NCBI RefSeq assembly: GCF_006335145.1
Contig: NZ_VDMN01000002.1
Coordinates: 248,001 to 312,000 of the forward strand
Source of the DNA: Aliirhizobium smilacinae
GTDB taxonomy: Bacteria > Pseudomonadota > Alphaproteobacteria > Rhizobiales > Rhizobiaceae
Direction: 5' to 3'
Length of the DNA: 64,000 nt
Notes under the pieces: generated by a model
What the model was told of the DNA's origin: nothing
Database searches by the model: none
Seen by the model: the letters and a program-made list of their open reading frames with translations, nothing else
In this document: positions 8,782-17,993 of the stretch, piece after piece
How the letters are laid out: every line of letters begins with the position of its first letter
How positions within the stretch are numbered: position 1 is the first letter of the stretch
Program-made: the position numbers and the translations under genes

Positions 8782-10350
8782 GTGAGAACACTGCGAAAAG
8801 GCGCGCCCCTTCTGGCGTTGATGACAGCCATGACAATGGCCTTGCCCGCCTCCGCACAGGATGCCGGCAAGATATCCGAAGACCCTCTGGAACTGACGAT
8901 CCATTTCCACTTCCGCGACAAATACGTCTATTCGGAAAAGTGGCCCGTGGAGCAGAAGGCCGCAGAGATTACCAATATCCACGTGCGCAACGTCGCGTCA
9001 CTGGCGACCACGAGCAGCCGCGATGCCTTCAACCTGTTGATCGCATCGGGCGATCTTCCGGACATCGTCGGCGGCGATGCCAATGGCGGATTGAAGGAGG
9101 ACTTCATCCGCTACGGGCTGGAAGGTGCTTTCATCCCGCTCGACGACTTGATCGAGGAAAACGCCCCGAACCTCAAGGCGTTCTTCGACAGCCATAAGGA
9201 CATCCGCAACGCAATTTCCGGACCGGACGGCAAGCTCTACTTCATCCCCTATGTCCCGGATGGAAAATACTCTCGCGGCTGGTTCATCCGCCAGGACTGG
9301 CTCGATAAACTCGGCCTGAAACAGCCGGAAACGCCTGAAGAGGTCTACGAGGTTCTCAAGGCTTTCCGCGACAAGGATCCCAACGGCAACGGCAAGAAGG
9401 ACGAAGTTCCGTATTTTGCCCGCGAGGAAATCGATGCCGTCCGCCTCATCAATCTGTGGGACGCACGCGTTTCCGGGTCCGAGCGATATGGCGACTTCGC
9501 CGTCTATGACGGGCAGCTCCGTCACCCCTGGGCCGAGGAGAACTACAAGACCGGCATTTCGAATGTCGCCAAGTGGTACAAGGAAGGCCTGATCGACAAG
9601 GAGATCTTCACTCGCGGCGCCCGTTCGCGCGAATATCTTCTGGGCAACAATCTCGGCGGCATGACCCATGACTGGTTTGCCAGCACCTCGACCTATAACG
9701 ACGCCTTGTCGCCAAAGATCGAAGGTTTTGCGCTGAAGCCCATGCTGCCGCCGAAGACGGCGTCCGGCCAGCGGTTCGAGGATTCCCGCCGACTGCGCGT
9801 TCAGCCCGTCGGATGGGCGATCTCGGCCACCAACGAACATCCCGTCGAAACGATCAAGTATTTCGATTTCTGGTTCTCCCAGCAGGGGCGCCTGCTGTCG
9901 AATTTCGGTGTCGAGGGAAAGACCTTCGAGATGGTCGATGGCAAGCCGCAGTTCAAAAAGGAAGTGTTGGACAACAAGGATCCGGTCAACGCCCAGCTAT
10001 GGGCGGTGGGCGCACAGGTCCCGCGCGGATACTGGATGGACTATGAGTACGAGCGCCAATGGACCAACAAGATCGCACTTGATGGCATCGATCTCTACGA
10101 CAAGTGCAACTGCCTCAAGGACGAGTTCATGGGCGTTTCATTGAACGCCGAAGAGAAGGCGACCTTCGACCGCTACTGGCCGAGCCTTCTCACCTACATG
10201 ACCGAGATGCAGCAGACTTGGGTGCTTGGCGCCCAGGACGTCAATACAGGCTGGGATGCCTACAAGAAGCGACTGACGGCTCTCGGCTACGACGAGGTCA
10301 TCAAGATGATGCAGTCGGCCTATGACCGCCAGTACAAGGCGGCCCAATAA
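8782..10350 (+). CDS. Extracellular solute-binding protein for oligo-uronide/alginate (LplA/AlgQ type)
   Basis: A 522-residue periplasmic binding protein of the LplA/AlgQ group (usual length about 500-550). The GTG at 8782, preceded by GGAGGAG, gives a clean signal peptide (positively charged RTLRKG, hydrophobic core, cleavage after ASA about residue 25); an ATG at 8767 lies inside that ribosome binding site. The motif DKDPNGNGKKDEVP at about residue 198 is the EF-hand-like calcium loop known from AlgQ1/AlgQ2. It should bind alginate oligosaccharides and deliver them to the two permeases encoded just upstream. A strong hairpin follows the stop codon. Confidence 0.92.
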   Translation: MRTLRKGAPLLALMTAMTMALPASAQDAGKISEDPLELTIHFHFRDKYVYSEKWPVEQKAAEITNIHVRNVASLATTSSRDAFNLLIASGDLPDIVGGDANGGLKEDFIRYGLEGAFIPLDDLIEENAPNLKAFFDSHKDIRNAISGPDGKLYFIPYVPDGKYSRGWFIRQDWLDKLGLKQPETPEEVYEVLKAFRDKDPNGNGKKDEVPYFAREEIDAVRLINLWDARVSGSERYGDFAVYDGQLRHPWAEENYKTGISNVAKWYKEGLIDKEIFTRGARSREYLLGNNLGGMTHDWFASTSTYNDALSPKIEGFALKPMLPPKTASGQRFEDSRRLRVQPVGWAISATNEHPVETIKYFDFWFSQQGRLLSNFGVEGKTFEMVDGKPQFKKEVLDNKDPVNAQLWAVGAQVPRGYWMDYEYERQWTNKIALDGIDLYDKCNCLKDEFMGVSLNAEEKATFDRYWPSLLTYMTEMQQTWVLGAQDVNTGWDAYKKRLTALGYDEVIKMMQSAYDRQYKAAQ

Positions 10351-10362
10351 TCCTTCGATCGT

Positions 10363-10408
10363 GATGGCGGCCCTGTCGCCGCCATCCTTTTCCCTTTTGA
10401 TTTTTTTA
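10363..10408 (+). terminator. Hairpin after the binding-protein gene (attenuator or mRNA stabiliser)
   Basis: GATGGCGGC (10363-10371), loop CCTGTC, GCCGCCATC (10378-10386), then a T-rich run ending TTTTTTT. It lies inside the operon, between the binding-protein gene and the lyase gene, where such hairpins commonly raise the amount of binding-protein mRNA over downstream genes by partial termination or by blocking exonucleases. Confidence 0.7.
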
Positions 10409-10424
10409 CAGGAGTTAGAGCGCA

Positions 10425-12755
10425 ATGCGTCCCTCTGCCTCGGCCATCACCAGACAAGCTCATCTCGATGAGCCCCGACCGGGTTCCTTGACCATTGGCT
10501 ACGTGCCGAGCGAGCAAACCCCGCCCACCGAAAACCCGCCGCGTTTTTCCTGGCTTCCCGATATCGATGACGGTGCGCGCTACGTGTTGCGCATCTCGAC
10601 CGATGCCGAATTTGCCAGTGCAAAGACGCGTACATTCGAAGACCTCGCGTGGAATTTCTTCACCCCGGATGAAACGCTGCCGAAAGGCAATTATCATTGG
10701 AGTTATGCGCTCTGGGACCAGAACGCCGCAAAGCCCCTGTCGAACTGGAGTGCAGTGCGCATTTTCGAGATCACCGCTGCGTTGCCGGAAACGCCTTTGC
10801 CCGGCAGAACGGCCCGCCATGCCGCGGCCCATACGAGCCATCCGCGGCTTTGGCTCAACCCCGAGCAACTGAAAGCGTTTTCGCAAGCCGTGGCGGCAGA
10901 CCCGAACCATTGCGGATGGTCCGAATTCTTCGAGAAATCCGTAAAGCCTTGGCTCGACCGGCCGATCATGCCGGAACCGCAGCCCTATCCCAACAACGTC
11001 CGCGTCGCGACGCTCTGGCGACAAATGTATATCGATTGCCAGGAGGCGATCTATGCTATCCGCCATCTGGCAATTGCCGGCCGCGTTCTAGGGCGGGAGG
11101 ATCTCCTCGATGCCTCACGCGACTGGCTGCTTTCGGTTGCCGCATGGGATCCAAATGGAGCAACCTCTCGCGCCTATAATGACGAGGCCGGTTTCCGCGT
11201 CGTCGTCGCTCTGGCATGGGGATACGACTGGCTCTACGACCATCTGAGCGAGGATGAACGGGAGACCGTTCGAACAGTTCTGCTGCGCCGTACGCGTGAA
11301 GTCGCAGACCATGTGATTGCCCATGCGCGCATTCACCTGTTCCCCTATGACAGCCACGCGGTGCGCTCGTTGTCTGCAGTGCTCACGCCCGCCTGCATTT
11401 CCCTTATGGGCGAAAGCGATGATGCCGGCGAATGGCTCGATTATACCGTCGAGTTCCTGGCCACACTCTATTCCCCCTGGGCGGGAACGGATGGTGGCTG
11501 GGCGGAGGGTCCACATTACTGGATGACCGGCATGGCCTATCTCATCGAGGCCGCTAACCTGATCCGCTCCTATATCGGCTATGACCTCTACCAGCGGCCT
11601 TTCTTCCAGAACACTGGCCGGTTCCCCCTTTATACCAAGGCGCCCGGCACCCGCCGCGCCAATTTCGGGGACGATTCCACCATGGGTGACCTGCCCGGAC
11701 TGAAGGTGGGCTACAATGTCCGCCAGTTCGCGGGCGTCACCGGCAACGGTCACTATCAATGGTATTTCGACCGCATCAAGCAGGATGCGGCCGGAACCGA
11801 GATGGCCTTCTACAATTACGGCTGGTGGGATCTGAATTTCGATGATCTTGTCTACCGTCACGACTACCCGCAGGTGGAAGCCGCCTCGCCCGCAGACCTG
11901 CCCGCACTTGCCGTCTTTGATGATATTGGCTGGGTGACGATCCAGAAACATATGGAAGATCCGGACCGGCATCTGCAGTTCGTCTTCAAATCGAGCCCAT
12001 ACGGCTCACTCAGCCACAGCCATGGCGACCAGAACGCTTTTGTTCTTTATGCCTATGGTGAGGATCTGGCGATCCAGTCCGGTTATTACATCGCCTTCAA
12101 TTCGCAAATGCACATCAACTGGCGCCGACAGACCCGGTCGAAGAACGCAGTCCTGATCGGCGGCAAAGGACAATATGCGGAGAAGGACAAGGCGCTGGCG
12201 CGACGCGCTGCGGGCCGTATCGTTTCCGTCGAGGAGAAGCCCGGGCATATACGCATGCTGGGCGATGCAACGGCCGCCTACCAGGTGGCAAACCCGCTGG
12301 TGCGCAAGGCAGAGCGCGAAATCCACTTCGTCAACGACAGCTATTTCGTCATTGTCGATGAGGTGGAATGCGCCGAGCCGCAGGAACTGCAATGGCTTTG
12401 CCACACGACAGGCGCACCGCAGACCGGGCGTTCAAGCTTTCGCTACAACGGTAAAAAGGCAGGCTTTTACGGCCAGTTCGTCTTCTCCTCCGCCGGCAAT
12501 CCGCAGATCACCGCCGTTGAAGGCTTTCCAGAAATCGAGCCGAAGGAATACGAGGGACTCGAAATACATCACCATGTCTGCGCCACGGTTCCCGCCGCCG
12601 CCAGACATCGCCTCGTGACCCTTCTCGTGCCCTACAGCCTGACCGAACCGAAGCGGATCTTCAGCTTCATCGACGATCAGGGGTTTTCGACTGACATCTA
12701 TTTCAGCGATGTCGACGACGAGCGTTTCAAGCTTTCTCTGCCGAAACAATTCTAA
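10425..12755 (+). CDS. Exotype alginate lyase, polysaccharide lyase family 15
   Basis: At 776 residues this has the same length as Agrobacterium Atu3025, the structurally studied PL15 exolyase that releases unsaturated monouronate (DEH) from alginate chains by beta-elimination. The catalytic residues known for that enzyme fall at identical numbers here: His311 (base, in YDSHAVRS), Tyr365 (acid, in EGPHYWMTG), with Arg199 (LWRQ) and His531 (LSHSHGDQN). The N-terminal beta domain (about 1-130), the alpha/alpha barrel with a heparinase II/III-like fold (about 140-490) and the C-terminal beta-sandwich are in order. No signal peptide, so it acts in the cytoplasm on imported chains. AGGAG precedes the ATG by nine bases. 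The next gene would reduce its product. Confidence 0.95.
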   Translation: MRPSASAITRQAHLDEPRPGSLTIGYVPSEQTPPTENPPRFSWLPDIDDGARYVLRISTDAEFASAKTRTFEDLAWNFFTPDETLPKGNYHWSYALWDQNAAKPLSNWSAVRIFEITAALPETPLPGRTARHAAAHTSHPRLWLNPEQLKAFSQAVAADPNHCGWSEFFEKSVKPWLDRPIMPEPQPYPNNVRVATLWRQMYIDCQEAIYAIRHLAIAGRVLGREDLLDASRDWLLSVAAWDPNGATSRAYNDEAGFRVVVALAWGYDWLYDHLSEDERETVRTVLLRRTREVADHVIAHARIHLFPYDSHAVRSLSAVLTPACISLMGESDDAGEWLDYTVEFLATLYSPWAGTDGGWAEGPHYWMTGMAYLIEAANLIRSYIGYDLYQRPFFQNTGRFPLYTKAPGTRRANFGDDSTMGDLPGLKVGYNVRQFAGVTGNGHYQWYFDRIKQDAAGTEMAFYNYGWWDLNFDDLVYRHDYPQVEAASPADLPALAVFDDIGWVTIQKHMEDPDRHLQFVFKSSPYGSLSHSHGDQNAFVLYAYGEDLAIQSGYYIAFNSQMHINWRRQTRSKNAVLIGGKGQYAEKDKALARRAAGRIVSVEEKPGHIRMLGDATAAYQVANPLVRKAEREIHFVNDSYFVIVDEVECAEPQELQWLCHTTGAPQTGRSSFRYNGKKAGFYGQFVFSSAGNPQITAVEGFPEIEPKEYEGLEIHHHVCATVPAAARHRLVTLLVPYSLTEPKRIFSFIDDQGFSTDIYFSDVDDERFKLSLPKQF

Positions 12756-12773
12756 CCAATGCGAGGTTTTCAA

Positions 12774-13523
12774 ATGCAACGTTTTACCAACAAGACTATT
12801 GTCGTCGCCGGTGCAGGCCGTGATATCGGCCGGGCATGCGCGGTTCGTTTTGCGCAGGAAGGCGCCAATGTCGTGCTCACCTATAACGGTGCGGCAGAAG
12901 GCGCCGCTGCAGCGGTGGCAGACATCGACAAACTCGGCCGCTCCGCTTTGGCAATCAAGGCTGACCTGACGAATGCAGCCGAAGTCGAGGCCGCAATTTC
13001 TGCCGCAACCGACAAGTTCGGCGCCATCCATGGCCTCGTCCACGTGGCTGGCGGCATGATCGCGCGCAAGACGATTGCGGATATGGATGAGGCCTTCTGG
13101 CATCAGGTCCTCAACGTCAATCTGACCTCGCTTTTCCTGACAACCAAGGCTGCGCTACCGAAGATGGCAAAAGGCGGGGCAATCGTCACCTTTTCGTCGC
13201 AGGCCGGTCGTGATGGCGGCGGACCCGGCGCGATCGCCTATGCGACGTCCAAGGGGGCAGTGATGACCTTTACCCGCGGGCTCAGCAAAGAGGTCGGCCC
13301 GGATATCCGCGTCAATGCCGTTTGCCCCGGCATGATCTCGACGACCTTCCATGACACCTTCACCAAACCTGAGGTGCGCGAGCGGGTGGCCGGAGCCACA
13401 TCGCTGAAGCGAGAAGGTGTGAGCGAAGATGTTGCCGGTCTGGTGGCCTTCCTCGCATCGGGCGACGCCGCCTATATCACCGGAGCCTGCTACGACATCA
13501 ACGGCGGCGTCCTGTACTCCTGA
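12774..13523 (+). CDS. Short-chain dehydrogenase, probable DEH reductase
   Basis: A 249-residue SDR. The nucleotide-binding loop is GAGRDIGRA (residues 13-21), with HVAGG at 90-94, Asn116 region NVNL, Ser141/142, Tyr156 and Lys160 (YATSK) as catalytic residues. Placed 18 bases after the alginate lyase, it is expected to reduce 4-deoxy-L-erythro-5-hexoseulose uronate to 2-keto-3-deoxygluconate with NAD(P)H, as DEH reductases do in Agrobacterium and Sphingomonas A1. I chose the ATG at 12774 (GAGG upstream) rather than the one at 12759. The arginine in the glycine-rich loop suggests NADPH use, but cofactor preference is not certain. Other sugar-acid reductases are possible. Confidence 0.82.
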   Translation: MQRFTNKTIVVAGAGRDIGRACAVRFAQEGANVVLTYNGAAEGAAAAVADIDKLGRSALAIKADLTNAAEVEAAISAATDKFGAIHGLVHVAGGMIARKTIADMDEAFWHQVLNVNLTSLFLTTKAALPKMAKGGAIVTFSSQAGRDGGGPGAIAYATSKGAVMTFTRGLSKEVGPDIRVNAVCPGMISTTFHDTFTKPEVRERVAGATSLKREGVSEDVAGLVAFLASGDAAYITGACYDINGGVLYS

Positions 13524-13532
13524 TATCCCGGT

Positions 13533-14708
13533 ATGAACATGTCTGTATCTCACCCAAGGGCGAGCCGGATTGCCGTTCTCGGCACTTCACTCGTCCAGCA
13601 GAACCACATCGGTAACGAGACTTCGCTGGCGACTTCGGCACGCGGCTGGATGAGCTGGGCCGAGGTCTTGTCACACGGCAGGCTCTCCTGCCCTGTGCAC
13701 CACGACCCATCCGCCCCGCACGGCTGGGAGCCCGGTAACCGGCCAGGCGTCAGCCGCTTTTTCTCCGGCCTCAATTTCGGAGTGTCCGGGCAGAAGGCGA
13801 TCGAGATAGAACGGCGGCTGCCGCATTTGCTGCAATCGAATTTCGACCTGATCGTCGTCGATGCCGGCACCAACGACATGATGGTGGAGACCCGACAGAC
13901 GATTGCCGGTACGCGAGCAAGGATCGCCTTGGCTTTGCTCGCCGCCGGCAAGACCGTCATCCTGCTACCGATCCTCGCCCGCGGCATCGAAAAATGGCCC
14001 GCTGGCGGCGCGGAACGGGCAAAGGCGCATTGGATCAACCGTCAAAGCATCGAATTCGCAGCCAGCCATGCTAATTGCCATGTTTTCGACTGGAATTCCG
14101 CCTGGCTCGATCCGCAGAGCGAATTCGGCGAGCCCTATGCCGGTTATTCCAACGACGGGACCCATTTTTCCGTGCAGGGTGGTTTTGCCGTTGGAAAGCT
14201 GCTGGCAGACTATCTCGGAACGATCGTGCCTCGCGCGTCGGAACGCATCTTGGCGAGAGACGATCGCTTCGACCCCGTGAACAACCCGCTGGGCAATCTG
14301 GCATCGGATCTTAGCGCTCGAACGACGACGGAAGGCGAACAGCAAAGCCATCGTCTCGGCGGAAAGCTGGTTCATCCTGGCGTCGGTGTCTGGGTGGAAG
14401 CGATCTGCGATATCGACGTGCCTGCACACGAAGGTGTTTTCGGCATAACACTACGGTTAAATGACGTTGCTCCCGAAGGGCAAGAAACAATCGCGCTCGG
14501 CCCGTTCCGTGCAGACGACGGCACAATTTTCCCCTTCCCTGACACTGAATGGAAGGGTGCATTGCGAACCCCTCCCCTCAAACTTCGCCCCGGCGATACG
14601 GAACCTGAACTTTATCTCGACGTCATTCTGCGACCCGGTTCGAGACCGCTCGGGATCGACGTGTCGCGCATTGACGTCCGCCCCGTTTCGAGCCCGGTGC
14701 GCGCATGA
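13533..14708 (+). CDS. SGNH/GDSL-like hydrolase, putative cytoplasmic carbohydrate esterase
   Basis: A 391-residue protein of the SGNH hydrolase superfamily. Block I is GTSL (residues about 17-20, Ser nucleophile) instead of GDSL; block II has the oxyanion glycine in FGVSGQ; block III is GTND (oxyanion Asn); block V is NDGTHFS with the Asp-x-x-His pair. About 150 C-terminal residues form a second, probably beta, domain. No signal peptide. Nine bases after the DEH-reductase gene and overlapping the next gene by four, it belongs to the alginate operon. A reasonable guess is removal of O-acetyl groups from imported bacterial alginate oligomers; no sequence evidence fixes the substrate. Confidence 0.78.
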   Translation: MNMSVSHPRASRIAVLGTSLVQQNHIGNETSLATSARGWMSWAEVLSHGRLSCPVHHDPSAPHGWEPGNRPGVSRFFSGLNFGVSGQKAIEIERRLPHLLQSNFDLIVVDAGTNDMMVETRQTIAGTRARIALALLAAGKTVILLPILARGIEKWPAGGAERAKAHWINRQSIEFAASHANCHVFDWNSAWLDPQSEFGEPYAGYSNDGTHFSVQGGFAVGKLLADYLGTIVPRASERILARDDRFDPVNNPLGNLASDLSARTTTEGEQQSHRLGGKLVHPGVGVWVEAICDIDVPAHEGVFGITLRLNDVAPEGQETIALGPFRADDGTIFPFPDTEWKGALRTPPLKLRPGDTEPELYLDVILRPGSRPLGIDVSRIDVRPVSSPVRA

Positions 14709-15733
14709 ACACCAGCAAACCGAAATTGCTGATCGCCATGCGCAGCGAACTTCCCGAAGGTTTCTTCGGCCCGCGCGAATGGGCGCGGTTGAACGCGGTA
14801 ACAGATGTCATTCCAGGTTTTCCCTATACGGATTTCGATACCGTCGAGGGCGGAAAAGCCCTGGCCGAGGCCGATATCCTGTTGGCGGCCTGGGGCACGC
14901 CATCCCTGACGAAAGCGCGTCTTGCGCACGCGAAGAAACTCAAGATGGTCGCCTATGCGGCGTCCTCCGTGCGAACCGTTACGCCCACGGAATTCTGGGA
15001 AACATCCAATATTCTCGTCACCACGGCGGCATCCGCCATGGCCGTACCTGTGGCTGAGTTCACCTATGCAGCAATCATCATGTGCGGCAAGAATGTTTTC
15101 CGGCTGCGCGACGCGCACCGGACAGAGCGCGGCACAGGTGGCTTCGGCAGCCGCCGCGGCATGAACCAGCCCCATCTCGGCAATCATGCCCGCCGGATCG
15201 GCATTGTCGGCGCCTCCCGCATCGGCCGCCTGGTTATCGACATGCTCGCACGCGGCACATTCGAGATCGCGGTTTACGATCCCTTCCTTTCATCAGACGA
15301 AGCGACAACCCTCGGCACAACGAAAATGGAGCTGCACCAACTTCTCGCATGGTCCGATGTTGTTTCGCTGCACGCGCCTATCCTGCCTGAAACCCGTCAT
15401 ATGATCGGCGCACACGAGTTGGCGCTGATGGCGGATCATGCAATCTTCATCAACACGGCGCGCGGCTGGCTTGTCGACCACGACGCCTTGCTTGCGGAAG
15501 CGCAATCCGGCCGGCTGCGTATCCTTATCGATACTCCAGAGCCGGAGCCATTACCGACTGATAGCCCGTTCTATGATCTGCCGAACGTCGTGCTCACCCC
15601 GCATATCGCCGGTGCGCTGGGCAACGAGCTGCGAGCGCTGTCCGACCTTGCCATCACCGAAATCGAACGATTTGTCGCCGGCATTTCTCCACTTCACCCT
15701 GTGATGAAGCAGGATCTGGAGCGTGTAGCATGA
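14705..15733 (+). CDS. D-isomer-specific 2-hydroxyacid dehydrogenase family protein
   Basis: A 342-residue NAD(P)-dependent dehydrogenase. The Rossmann loop is GIVGASRIGRLV (about 166-177), where GxGxxG is replaced by GASRIG; the cofactor-discriminating Asp is in YDP (about 192). Catalytic Arg253 (NTARGW), the Glu of DTPEPEPLP (about 281) and His300 (TPHIAG) are present. It overlaps both neighbours by four bases (ATGA). In this operon it may reduce a 2-keto sugar acid, or oxidise a 2-hydroxy acid; the substrate is unknown. The second conserved metabolic branch after DEH reductase in this locus is not one I recognise. Confidence 0.85.
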   Translation: MNTSKPKLLIAMRSELPEGFFGPREWARLNAVTDVIPGFPYTDFDTVEGGKALAEADILLAAWGTPSLTKARLAHAKKLKMVAYAASSVRTVTPTEFWETSNILVTTAASAMAVPVAEFTYAAIIMCGKNVFRLRDAHRTERGTGGFGSRRGMNQPHLGNHARRIGIVGASRIGRLVIDMLARGTFEIAVYDPFLSSDEATTLGTTKMELHQLLAWSDVVSLHAPILPETRHMIGAHELALMADHAIFINTARGWLVDHDALLAEAQSGRLRILIDTPEPEPLPTDSPFYDLPNVVLTPHIAGALGNELRALSDLAITEIERFVAGISPLHPVMKQDLERVA

Positions 15734-16527
15734 GCGCGTTCGACTATTGCTTTTCGACACTCGGCTGCTCGGAAATGAGCCTGCATGAAGTCGCCGATTT
15801 GGCGGATCGACATGATATCGCTGCGGTTGAACTACGAACATTATCCGGCACTATCGACCTGATTTCGGCATTGGCTGCCGAATTTGAAAATCCTGCCGGG
15901 CTTGCAGCATTTCTGGCCGGGCGCAATCTCAGAATTGCTGCCCTCAATACATCCATCAAGCTGTTCGAAAGCACCGACCTTGCAGCCATCGAGCCGTTCA
16001 TTCCGTGGGCGGAGGCGGCAGGTGCCGCTCATCTGCGTATCTTCGACGGGGGCAAGCAGTTGGGCGCCGACGATATGAAACGTGCAGCGGATATTATCGA
16101 TGACTGGCAGGCTACGCGGCAGTCATCAGGATTTGATTTCGACCTTATGATCGAGACCCACAATACCCTAACCGATGTCGAGCAGCTTGTCGCACTCGTC
16201 GAGCTTGTGCCGACTGCGCAAATATTATGGGACACGCATCACACATGGTCCCGTGGTGCTGATCCCACTTCAGTCTGGGATCGTATCGCCCGAAACATTG
16301 TCCATCTGCACGTCAAGGACAGCACGGTCGATGGTGATGGACGCCGACACTACGTGCTGCCCGGCGATGGCGATTTTCCCATGGCTGAACTGATCTCACT
16401 TCTTCGACAGAATGAACGACACATCCCCCTCAGCCTCGAATGGGAGCGCCATTGGCATCCCGAACTGCCACCTCTGGAAGACGCGCTGATCGCAGCACGC
16501 AATTGGTGGCGACAAGGAGTTTCTTGA
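15730..16527 (+). CDS. Sugar phosphate isomerase/epimerase-like TIM-barrel protein
   Basis: A 265-residue AP-endonuclease-2-type TIM barrel, as in hydroxypyruvate isomerase, IolE/IolI and tagatose epimerase families. Metal-binding positions are suggested by the Glu of MIETHNT, the Asp/His of WDTHHTW, His in IVHLHVKD and the Glu of LSLEWERHW. It overlaps the preceding gene by four bases and its stop (TGATG) overlaps the start of the next, so it is translated with them. It probably isomerises or dehydrates a sugar acid in the same pathway; substrate unknown. Confidence 0.85.
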   Translation: MSAFDYCFSTLGCSEMSLHEVADLADRHDIAAVELRTLSGTIDLISALAAEFENPAGLAAFLAGRNLRIAALNTSIKLFESTDLAAIEPFIPWAEAAGAAHLRIFDGGKQLGADDMKRAADIIDDWQATRQSSGFDFDLMIETHNTLTDVEQLVALVELVPTAQILWDTHHTWSRGADPTSVWDRIARNIVHLHVKDSTVDGDGRRHYVLPGDGDFPMAELISLLRQNERHIPLSLEWERHWHPELPPLEDALIAARNWWRQGVS

Positions 16528-17774
16528 TGCGTATCGCTGAAATCCACCTCACGCCCGTGGCAATCCCGGACAAGCCGCTATTGAATTGCAAGGGCGTACA
16601 CCAACCTTATGCCTTGCGGACAGTGATCGAAGTTATCTGCGACGACGGGACTGTCGGTCTGGGTGAAAGTTATGGAAGCATCAAGGCGCTGGATGGCTTG
16701 CGCCGTGCGGCGCCGGCGTTGGTCGGACTCGACCCTTTCCATCTCCACGAATTGAAATCTCGCGTGATTGCCGCATTGCCTGGTGGCGGCGGCATCAATG
16801 CCAAATCGGCGGTAGCCGATCACAAGCTAACGGATGTGGTTGCTTCAGGCTTCGAGGTCCCTTGCATGGACATTCAGGGTAAGCTACTCGGACGACCGGT
16901 TTCAGACCTGCTTGGTGGAGCGGTTCGCTCCAATGTTCCGTTCAGCGCCTATCTCTTCTTCAAGTTTGCCGCTCACATCGGCGAAGCACCGGACGAGTGG
17001 GGCGAAGTGCTCACTCCCGACCAGATGGTTGAGGAAGCCTACAAGATGGTGGACAACTACGGCTTCCGATCGCTGAAACTCAAAGGCGGCGTGCTGCATC
17101 CGGATCTCGAAATAGAGACGATGCTGAAGCTTAGGGAGGCCTTTCCGGATCACCCGCTGCGTATCGACCCCAATGGCGGCTGGACGGTCGAGACCGCTAT
17201 TCACATCGCGCGCAAGCTCGAAAACGTTCTGGAATATCTCGAGGATCCGGTCATCGGTATGGATCAGATGGCGCAGGTTGCAGCCGCTACTTCTATCCCG
17301 CTCGCCACGAATATGATCGTGCTGGAATTCGACCAGATCGCCGAAGCCTTCCGCAGACAGGCGGTGCAGATCGTCCTGTCCGATCATCATTACTGGGGCG
17401 GACTACGCGCCTCGACCCATCTCGGCAAGATATGCGAGACATTGGGGCTTGGCGTCTCCATGCATTCGAACTCGCATCTCGGCATCACTCTTGCGGCGAT
17501 GACGCATGTTGCAGCAGCCACGCCGAACCTTAGCTTCGACTGCGACACCCATTATCCCTGGACCGGCGTTGACGTAGTCGAGGGATCTCCCTTCACATTC
17601 CGAGACGGCAAGCTGGATGTGCTCAAGCAACCTGGCCTTGGCGTATCGCTTGACCGGCAAAAACTCGCTGATCTCGCATCCCTGTATGAAAAAACTGCGA
17701 TGAAGGAGCGGGATGATACCGCTTATATGAAGCTGTTCGACCCAGCCTACGAACGGCGTGTGCCGCGCTGGTAA
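16527..17774 (+). CDS. gudD: Glucarate-dehydratase-like enolase superfamily enzyme
   Basis: A 415-residue mandelate racemase/muconate lactonising enzyme of the glucarate dehydratase subgroup. The KxK pair is Lys184/Lys186 (SLKLKGG), metal ligands are Asp214 (DPNGGW), Glu239/Asp240 and Asn262, and the general base His313 is in MHSNSHLGI, wording very close to E. coli GudD. It would dehydrate D-glucarate or a related hexarate to 5-keto-4-deoxyglucarate, the substrate of the GarL-type aldolase encoded at 22.3 kb. It is last in the alginate operon, overlapping the isomerase gene; the longer open frame upstream has no ribosome binding site. The subgroup also contains enzymes of other sugar acids. 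Confidence 0.85.
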   Translation: MRIAEIHLTPVAIPDKPLLNCKGVHQPYALRTVIEVICDDGTVGLGESYGSIKALDGLRRAAPALVGLDPFHLHELKSRVIAALPGGGGINAKSAVADHKLTDVVASGFEVPCMDIQGKLLGRPVSDLLGGAVRSNVPFSAYLFFKFAAHIGEAPDEWGEVLTPDQMVEEAYKMVDNYGFRSLKLKGGVLHPDLEIETMLKLREAFPDHPLRIDPNGGWTVETAIHIARKLENVLEYLEDPVIGMDQMAQVAAATSIPLATNMIVLEFDQIAEAFRRQAVQIVLSDHHYWGGLRASTHLGKICETLGLGVSMHSNSHLGITLAAMTHVAAATPNLSFDCDTHYPWTGVDVVEGSPFTFRDGKLDVLKQPGLGVSLDRQKLADLASLYEKTAMKERDDTAYMKLFDPAYERRVPRW

Positions 17775-17956
17775 CGTACATTTTGTCTAGTGACGAATGG
17801 CGTAACCTGCTTTGGATAGGCCTCAAACCGCTGGCCACTCCGTTCCCGATGATACGAAATCATTCTTTCGCCGCCATCCCCATGCCGGCAAGAGCGAGCC
17901 GACGTTCGACGCAGGCTATCATCCGCGGCGATCGCGCACAGAAATCGGGAGCAGCA

Positions 17957-17979
17957 ACGCGGGCCGCGACGGCCCGCGT
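17957..17979. terminator. Hairpin between convergent operons
   Basis: ACGCGGGCC, loop GCGAC, GGCCCGCGT: a perfect 9-bp stem lying 182 bases after the glucarate-dehydratase-like gene and 14 bases from the end of the convergent siderophore operon. There is no clear T-run on either strand, so it may be a two-way, Rho-assisted terminator. The rest of 17775-17993 holds nothing recognised. Confidence 0.6.
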
Positions 17980-17993
17980 CGATTGATGATGAA

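Noticed and set aside
7834..8982. A 382-codon minus-strand frame
   Set aside because: Antisense to the second alginate-type permease and the start of the binding protein.
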